Origin: Treponema sp.
Lineage (GTDB): Bacteria > Spirochaetota > Spirochaetia > Treponematales > Breznakiellaceae
Direction of reading: 5' to 3'
Assembly: GCA_031288495.1 (NCBI GenBank)
Contig: JAITRH010000199.1
Coordinates: forward strand, 1-44,677
Length of the DNA: 44,677 nt
The position numbers and the translations under genes are program-made. The notes beneath the pieces were generated by a model. That model searched no databases, was not told the DNA's origin, and saw nothing but the letters and a program-made list of their open reading frames with translations. Of the stretch, positions 39,642-44,677 are shown one piece after another (position 1 is the first letter of the stretch; the number at the start of each line of letters is the position of its first letter).

Positions 39642-41705
39642 TTAGGTGAATCGGTGTTTAAGCAAGGCAAGGACATCCTCTGCTTCGGCGGCGCAGGCCC
39701 CCGGAGTCTTGGCTTCAGGGTACTCCACCAGATGCGGGGGAATCTCCGCAAGAAACGGAGAAGGACTGCACTCGATAGTGCTCTGGAGGCGGCGCCGTTT
39801 CAGGCAGCTTGAAATGAAGAGCTTGTCCCGGGCCCTGGTGATGGCCACATAAAAGAGACGCCGTTCTTCTTCGAGGTCTCCCTCCCCTGCTTCAAGACTC
39901 CGGGTATGGGGGATGATGCCGTCCTCTGCGCCGGCGATGAAAACAACGGGAAATTCCAGGCCTTTGGCTGCATGGATGGTCATCAGGTTTACCTTGCCCG
40001 TATCCGTATCCTCCGTGCTGTCCTCCCGGGTGATGAGGCTGATGCGGTTGAGGTAGGGATAGAGGGTGGGGTCCAGGTTATCAGGATCATGCTCCCAGTG
40101 GGCGATGGATTCGATGAGGGAACTGATATTGGCAAATTTCCACCGGGCCACCTGTTCGTTCTTGCTGAATTCCGTAACCAGGTAGCCCCAATAATCAATA
40201 GCGTCTACCAAAGCCCGGACCTTTTGGGAGAGCCCCCGTTTCCCCGGCATGGTTTCCCTGCATCCTTCAATGAGGGTCATAAAGCTGTCTATATCGGCAT
40301 TGTCGGTCTCCTGGAAACTCTGATCCCTAAAGGTGTCTAGGGCATACCGAAGGGTAAGCATCGCGCTCCAGAGGGAGGAATGATTGTGCCGGGCCTGTTC
40401 AGCCAGGGCTGCCACCGTGGTTTTGCCTATGCCCCGCCGGGGGGTATTAAGGATCCGCAAGAGGTTCACATCGTCATCGGGATTGGCAATGACCCGGAGG
40501 TAGGAGATAATGTCCTTGATCTCCTTGCGCTGGAAGAAACCGGTTCCTCCTGAAACCCGGTACGGGATATTTTCCGCTAAAAAGGCCTCCTCCATGGCGC
40601 GGGTCAGGGAATTGGTCCTGATGAGGACCCCGAAATCGGTGTAGGTGAGCCCTTCCCTGAGGCGGATCTTCTTAATCTCCCCTACGATGAAGTCCGCCTC
40701 ATCGCTTTCGTTTTGAGGGGTGAAGATCTGGATGGGCTTCCCCCCGCCATTCCCGGACCAGAGCTTTTTCTCTTTTCGGTTGGTATTGTTAGAGATGACC
40801 CCATTGGCGGCTTCCAGAATGGTGGTGGTAGAACGGTAATTCTGTTCCAGCTTGATCTCCAGGGTTCCTGGAAAATCCTGCTCAAACCTGCGGATATTCT
40901 CGTAGTTGGCCCCCCGCCAGGAGTAGATTGACTGGTCGTCGTCTCCTACCACGCAGATATTCCGTTCGATAGGATCCGTAAGGAGCCGCATGAGCCGGTA
41001 CTGGGTAACGCTGGTATCTTGAAATTCATCCACCATGATGTACCGGTACCGGCGCCGGTATTTTTCCAGAACCTCAGGGTAGCGTTCCAGCAGTTCCATA
41101 GGAATGACCAGGAGATCCTCAAAATCCAGGGCGTTGAAGATGTTAAGGCGCTGTTGATACTCTTCATACACCGGCTCAAAGGCGGCATTAGCCCCCTGCC
41201 CCCAGTGGAGGCGGCCTATCTTAATGTTGGAAAAGAGCTGCCCCAAGGCATAGAGGTCCACTCCCTCCGGGGAAAGCTTACATTCCCTCAGGCTGTCTTT
41301 GATCAGCTGCATCTTATCGGTTTCATCATAAATCGAGAAATTCTTACGGTATCCCAGGCGCTCGATCTCGTCCCGGAGGATCTTCACCCCAAAGGAATGG
41401 AAGGTGCTGACCGTCAGGTTTTGCAGCTTCTTCCGGGTGAGCCCTTTGACCCGCTCCTCCATTTCCCGGGCCGCTTTATTGGTGAAGGTCAGGGCCAGGA
41501 TCGCGGACTGGGGAATTCCTCGTTCCAACATAGCGGCGATACGGTAGGTGATGACCCTGGTTTTCCCGGAACCTGCGCCGGCAATGATCAGCACCGGACC
41601 GTGGATCGCTTGTACCGCTTGGATCTGGGGACTGTTTAAGGCTTCGCCCCCTCCGGTGCCGGAGAACCCCCGAATATGCCCAGCCATGACTACCTCATGA
41701 CCCAC
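39642..41705 (-). CDS. UvrD/PcrA-family DNA helicase
   Basis: LIIAGAGSGKTRVITYRIAAML; LALTFTNKAAREMEERV; VDEFQDTSVTQYRLMRLL; VVGDDDQSIYSWRGANYENI; TIHAAKGLEFPVVFIAG. Confidence 0.96.
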   Translation of the reverse strand: MGHEVVMAGHIRGFSGTGGGEALNSPQIQAVQAIHGPVLIIAGAGSGKTRVITYRIAAMLERGIPQSAILALTFTNKAAREMEERVKGLTRKKLQNLTVSTFHSFGVKILRDEIERLGYRKNFSIYDETDKMQLIKDSLRECKLSPEGVDLYALGQLFSNIKIGRLHWGQGANAAFEPVYEEYQQRLNIFNALDFEDLLVIPMELLERYPEVLEKYRRRYRYIMVDEFQDTSVTQYRLMRLLTDPIERNICVVGDDDQSIYSWRGANYENIRRFEQDFPGTLEIKLEQNYRSTTTILEAANGVISNNTNRKEKKLWSGNGGGKPIQIFTPQNESDEADFIVGEIKKIRLREGLTYTDFGVLIRTNSLTRAMEEAFLAENIPYRVSGGTGFFQRKEIKDIISYLRVIANPDDDVNLLRILNTPRRGIGKTTVAALAEQARHNHSSLWSAMLTLRYALDTFRDQSFQETDNADIDSFMTLIEGCRETMPGKRGLSQKVRALVDAIDYWGYLVTEFSKNEQVARWKFANISSLIESIAHWEHDPDNLDPTLYPYLNRISLITREDSTEDTDTGKVNLMTIHAAKGLEFPVVFIAGAEDGIIPHTRSLEAGEGDLEEERRLFYVAITRARDKLFISSCLKRRRLQSTIECSPSPFLAEIPPHLVEYPEAKTPGACAAEAEDVLALLKHRFT

Positions 41706-42294
41706 AGGTTCCGCCGGAAAGCAGAGCCCCGAGGCTCCGGCCCGCCTTCCCCCGGTGGCTTATCCGGTTTTTCTCTTCCGCGGTAAGCTCGGCCACGGTA
41801 CGGCCCAGTGCAGGAATGTAGAGGATCGGGTCATACCCAAAACCGCCGCCGCCCCGTTCTTCCCGGAGAATCTCCCCTTCCAGGGTTTCCTGGACCGCGA
41901 AGAAGCGATCCCGGCTCAAGAGCGCCACCATGGCGCAAACGAACCGGGCGCTCCGCCGAGGTCTGTCCCCCAGTTCTTGCAGGATCAGGGTATTGCGGGC
42001 TGAGGCGCTGAGGTTTTCCCCTGGGCCCGCACCGTACCGGGCAGAATAAATCCCCGGCCTGCCTGCAAGAGCATCCACGCAGAGTCCTGAATCGTCTGCA
42101 ATGACCGGCTCCTTAAGGAGCCGATAGAGGGCTTGGGCTTTGATAAGGGCGTTGTCAAGAAAGGTTTTTCCCGTTTCCTGGGGATTGAAATCCAAAATAC
42201 CCCCCTCTTGGGGGATTTTAATCCTATGGCCGGATAAAAGGGCCGCAAGTTCCGTCTTTTTATGGGTATTTCCCGTGGCAAACCAAAGGGTCAT
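41695..42294 (-). CDS. rdgB: XTP/dITP diphosphatase (RdgB/HAM1 family)
   Basis: MTLWFATGNTHKKTELAALLSG; PVIADDSGLCVDALAGRPGIYSARYG; EERGGGGFGYDPILYIPALGRTVAELTAEEKNRISHRGKA. Start set at ATG 42294. Confidence 0.94.
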   Translation of the reverse strand: MTLWFATGNTHKKTELAALLSGHRIKIPQEGGILDFNPQETGKTFLDNALIKAQALYRLLKEPVIADDSGLCVDALAGRPGIYSARYGAGPGENLSASARNTLILQELGDRPRRSARFVCAMVALLSRDRFFAVQETLEGEILREERGGGGFGYDPILYIPALGRTVAELTAEEKNRISHRGKAGRSLGALLSGGTCGS

Positions 42295-42352
42295 GGGCTG
42301 ATGGTAGCATATCCGGCCAAGGAAGGCTATGCCCCCAAGGAATCCCGGTAAA

Positions 42353-42395
42353 CCCCAGGTGTACGACCTGGGGCATACGCTCCCGGCAGGGAGCG
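42353..42395. repeat. Two consecutive perfect hairpins
   Basis: CCCCAGGT-gtacg-ACCTGGGG (42353-42373) and CGCTCCC-ggca-GGGAGCG (42378-42395). Confidence 0.65.
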
Positions 42396-42403
42396 GCGAG
42401 CCC

Positions 42404-42465
42404 GGGATTGGGCGGATTTTTCGTGCTAAACCCCGCTTCACCGGTGAAATCGGCGGACCCCATAC
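42404..42465. mobile_element. Partial/diverged third copy of the dispersed repeat seen at 7-147 and 36103-36258
   Basis: GGGATT...TTTTTCGTGCTAAACCCCGCTTCACCGGTGAAATCGGCGGACCCCAT; shares CCGCTTCACCGGTG with copy 1 and the GGGATT/TTTTTCGT context with copy 2. Confidence 0.4.
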
Positions 42466-42873
42466 TGAGGGGAACCGTGCTTCCGGGGCCTGCCTGAGGG
42501 CGGCGGGACCGACGCTTCCTTCGGCATTCCCGGCTGCATAGATACCCCATGTTTCGCCCCATAACGGGCAAAAACCACCCCGGGGGTTTGCGCTTTTGCA
42601 GCGCTTCACCCCAGAACCGGTTTTCCTTTGGGGTATGTTCCAAGGTTGAAACATACATACCTATTCTTCCGGTTCCGCAAGGGTCTTCCCCTGCAAACCA
42701 GGTATATGCCGGTCGCCCGCCGGTAAGAGCGCTCCGGCGGAGCCGCGCTCCCCAAACAGAGCGCCATGAACCGGGAGCAGTGGGCAGTATCATTTTCAGG
42801 GCGGAGGCGGTACCATAGAGGAAAGTCCGGCGCCCTTCCTGTGGGCCGGACCAAGGGCATTTAAGGAGGCTAT

Positions 42874-43620
42874 ATGGCGGTATTGCACACGATTAAGGCA
42901 TGGCTCTATGAGAACCTGCTCACGGAGGACAAGAACGATTACGCGGCCCGGGTCAGCCCGGAGCGGACCCTCAGCGTCCGGGACATCTGCCGGTCCGCGG
43001 TGGAGCGCGGCGGCGCGGACATCAACGCCGCGGCGATGGAGCATGCGGTGGACCTGTTCCACAAGGAGATGGCCTACCGGCTCTGCGACGGCTTCTCGGT
43101 GAACACGTCCTGGTACAACGCCTCAACCCACGTGAAGGGGGTGTTCACAAGCCCCGCGGAGCCCTTCGACCCCGCGAAGCACACCGTGGCGGTGGAGTTC
43201 CGCCAGGGCGCGGAGCTGCGCCGGGAGCTCGGCCTCGTGAGCGTGCAGATTCTGGGCAAGGCCGAGTCGGGCTTCTTCATCGCGGAGGTGCGGGACTTGC
43301 GTACCGGCAGCGTGAACGACCTGTTGACCCCGGGCCGGAACGCGAAGATCTCCGGGGGCAAGCTCAAGGTCGAGGGGGAGGACCCGTCAAACGGCGTGTA
43401 CTTCGTGAACGAGGCGGACGGGACACGGGTGAAGGTGGACGCAGCGGACATCGTGGAGAACCAGAAAGGGCACCTCCTCATCGTCGTCCCCGCATTGGTA
43501 GCGGGAACCTACCGGCTGGAAGTAACAACCCAGTATGGAAGCGGCGGCACGGCGCTTAAAGCTCCCCGCACCACGGCCTTCGACCGCCTGCTCACCGTGG
43601 CTGCCGCGGTCCCGGTATAA
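42874..43620 (+). CDS. HU-like DNA-binding / DUF4469-type protein
   Basis: AWLYENLLTEDKNDYAARVSPERTLSVRDICRSAVERGG...LCDGFSVNTSWYNASTHVKGVF...VNDLLTPGRNAKISGGKLKVEGEDPSNGVYFVNEADGTRVKV; RBS AAGGAGG at 42863-42869. Confidence 0.82.
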   Translation: MAVLHTIKAWLYENLLTEDKNDYAARVSPERTLSVRDICRSAVERGGADINAAAMEHAVDLFHKEMAYRLCDGFSVNTSWYNASTHVKGVFTSPAEPFDPAKHTVAVEFRQGAELRRELGLVSVQILGKAESGFFIAEVRDLRTGSVNDLLTPGRNAKISGGKLKVEGEDPSNGVYFVNEADGTRVKVDAADIVENQKGHLLIVVPALVAGTYRLEVTTQYGSGGTALKAPRTTAFDRLLTVAAAVPV

Positions 43621-43624
43621 GTTA

Positions 43625-43693
43625 TCAGACGGTGCGTCTGACGGCCATCAGACGGTGCGTCCGGTGTACGTCAGACGGTGCGTCAGCAGTACG
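43625..43693. repeat. 3 x 23-bp tandem repeat
   Basis: tcagacggtgcgtctgacggcca / tcagacggtgcgtccggtgtacg / tcagacggtgcgtcagcagtacg. Confidence 0.9.
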
Positions 43694-43810
43694 GCGCGTG
43701 AGCAGGCCCGCTCCGCCCCCGCCGCAGGTTCACTCCGGAACCAGCGGCCTGCGGAGCAGGCCATCCAGCAATTTTGGACCTCCGCGCTTAAATCCTGGGC
43801 TGCACCGCCC

Positions 43811-43879
43811 GGTTCAAGGTGTTTGACCCGCCCGGCGCAAGGTGCTTGACCCGCCTGGTGCAAGGTATTTGCGCCGGGC
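43811..43879. repeat. 3 x 23-bp tandem repeat
   Basis: ggttcaaggtgtttgacccgccc / ggcgcaaggtgcttgacccgcct / ggtgcaaggtatttgcgccgggc. Confidence 0.88.
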
Positions 43880-43970
43880 GAAAGTCCACGGACGAAAGTC
43901 CGCTTATTCGGATTGTCGAGTTACCCTTATTATTATAGCAAGTGGTTTATAGGAGGAGTAAGAAAACGCC

Positions 43971-44552
43971 ATGCCCAACGCACAGCCACAGGAAAAGCCT
44001 TATTATACCTATGCGGATTTTCTGGAATGGGATGAAGGTACCCATGCAGAAATCATTGACGGGGAGCTGTATATGATGGCCCCCCCATCGACATTCCACC
44101 AATTTATGAGGATGGAATTAGCTGCCCAATTACATGCTTTCCTTAAGGGTAAACCTTGTGGGGTATACGCTGCTCCCTTTGGGGTTAGACTCTTTCCTCG
44201 ACCTGACCGGCAGGATGCTACCGTGGTGGAACCGGATATTGTCGTGGTCTGCGACCGTTCCAAACTAGACGAGCGGGGCTGTAACGGGGCACCGGATATG
44301 GTCATTGAGATTTTGTCCCCATCCACCGCCCGGACCGACAAGGTTGTCAAGTTCCATACGTATCTTGCTGCCGGCGTTAAGGAATACTGGATAGTCAACC
44401 CTGACGAAAAAATAATCCAAGTGCATATCCTGGAGAACGGGCACTATACCGTGGATATGTATGATGAGACCGGTAAGGTTCCGGTTATGGTGCTGCCCGG
44501 CTGTATCATTGATGTATCGGTTATTTTTGGCGGCTTTGGGCATGGAATCTAG
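43971..44552 (+). CDS. Uma2-family (DUF820) putative restriction endonuclease-like protein
   Basis: YYTYADFLEWDEGTHAEIIDGELYMMAPPSTFHQ; VVEPDIVVVCDRSKLDERGCNGAPDMVIEILSPSTARTDKVVKFHTYLAAGVKEYWIVNPDEKIIQVH. Confidence 0.93.
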   Translation: MPNAQPQEKPYYTYADFLEWDEGTHAEIIDGELYMMAPPSTFHQFMRMELAAQLHAFLKGKPCGVYAAPFGVRLFPRPDRQDATVVEPDIVVVCDRSKLDERGCNGAPDMVIEILSPSTARTDKVVKFHTYLAAGVKEYWIVNPDEKIIQVHILENGHYTVDMYDETGKVPVMVLPGCIIDVSVIFGGFGHGI

Positions 44553-44572
44553 GCCCGTCCACCGGCCTTTAA

Positions 44573-44608
44573 TCCACGGATTTTAATCCACGGATTTTAA
44601 TCCGAGAT
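44573..44608. repeat. Short 15-bp direct repeat
   Basis: taatccacggatttt taatccacggatttt taatccgaga. Confidence 0.7.
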
Positions 44609-44677
44609 TACCCGGATTACACACCCTGAGATGAGACCACGGAAAAAGGTCCGCCCGAGGTGGGCCACAAGCCCCCG

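Noticed and set aside
42818-42830. Intact RNase P RNA gene (rnpB)
   Set aside because: Only short words match, they are out of order, and the required P2/P4 partner and central regions were not found; retained only as a low-confidence finding.
43625-43693. att or recombination sites from cagacggtgcgtc repeats
   Set aside because: No integrase or transposase nearby; the repeats are better described as a tandem array.

Overview
The window looks like part of the chromosome of a diazotrophic spirochaete; the taxon is inferred only from gene content and family resemblance (it resembles termite-gut Treponema). On the minus strand, from about 8.86 kb down to 0.17 kb, there is a compact nitrogenase operon: nifH-nifI1-nifI2-nifD-nifK-nifE-nif(N-B-X). 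The last gene is a single 914-aa ORF that joins a NifN scaffold, a NifB radical-SAM domain and a C-terminal NifX/NafY-like domain. A NifA-type sigma54 activator lies at 11.57-13.21 kb. Between nifH and nifA sit two repeat-rich accessory genes: a BspA-like LRR protein, and a protein with a 7-aa/21-bp repeat whose DNA units are palindromic. The rest is mostly housekeeping: carA/carB, a DEAH helicase, tRNA-Gly(CCC), surE, a divergent galactokinase-like gene, an FtsX/MacB-type ABC exporter, uvrB, a PcrA/UvrD helicase and rdgB. There are also four hemerythrin genes, a receiver-like protein lacking the expected phospho-Asp, an HU-like/DUF4469 gene and a Uma2-family gene. The least expected structure is intergenic. 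Degenerate tandem arrays with near-constant periods of 21 bp or 23-24 bp recur at four or more intergenic sites. One of them directly abuts a ~150-bp dispersed element with terminal inverted repeats, present in two full copies and one partial copy. All calls come from reading the sequence and supplied ORFs; no searches were run.
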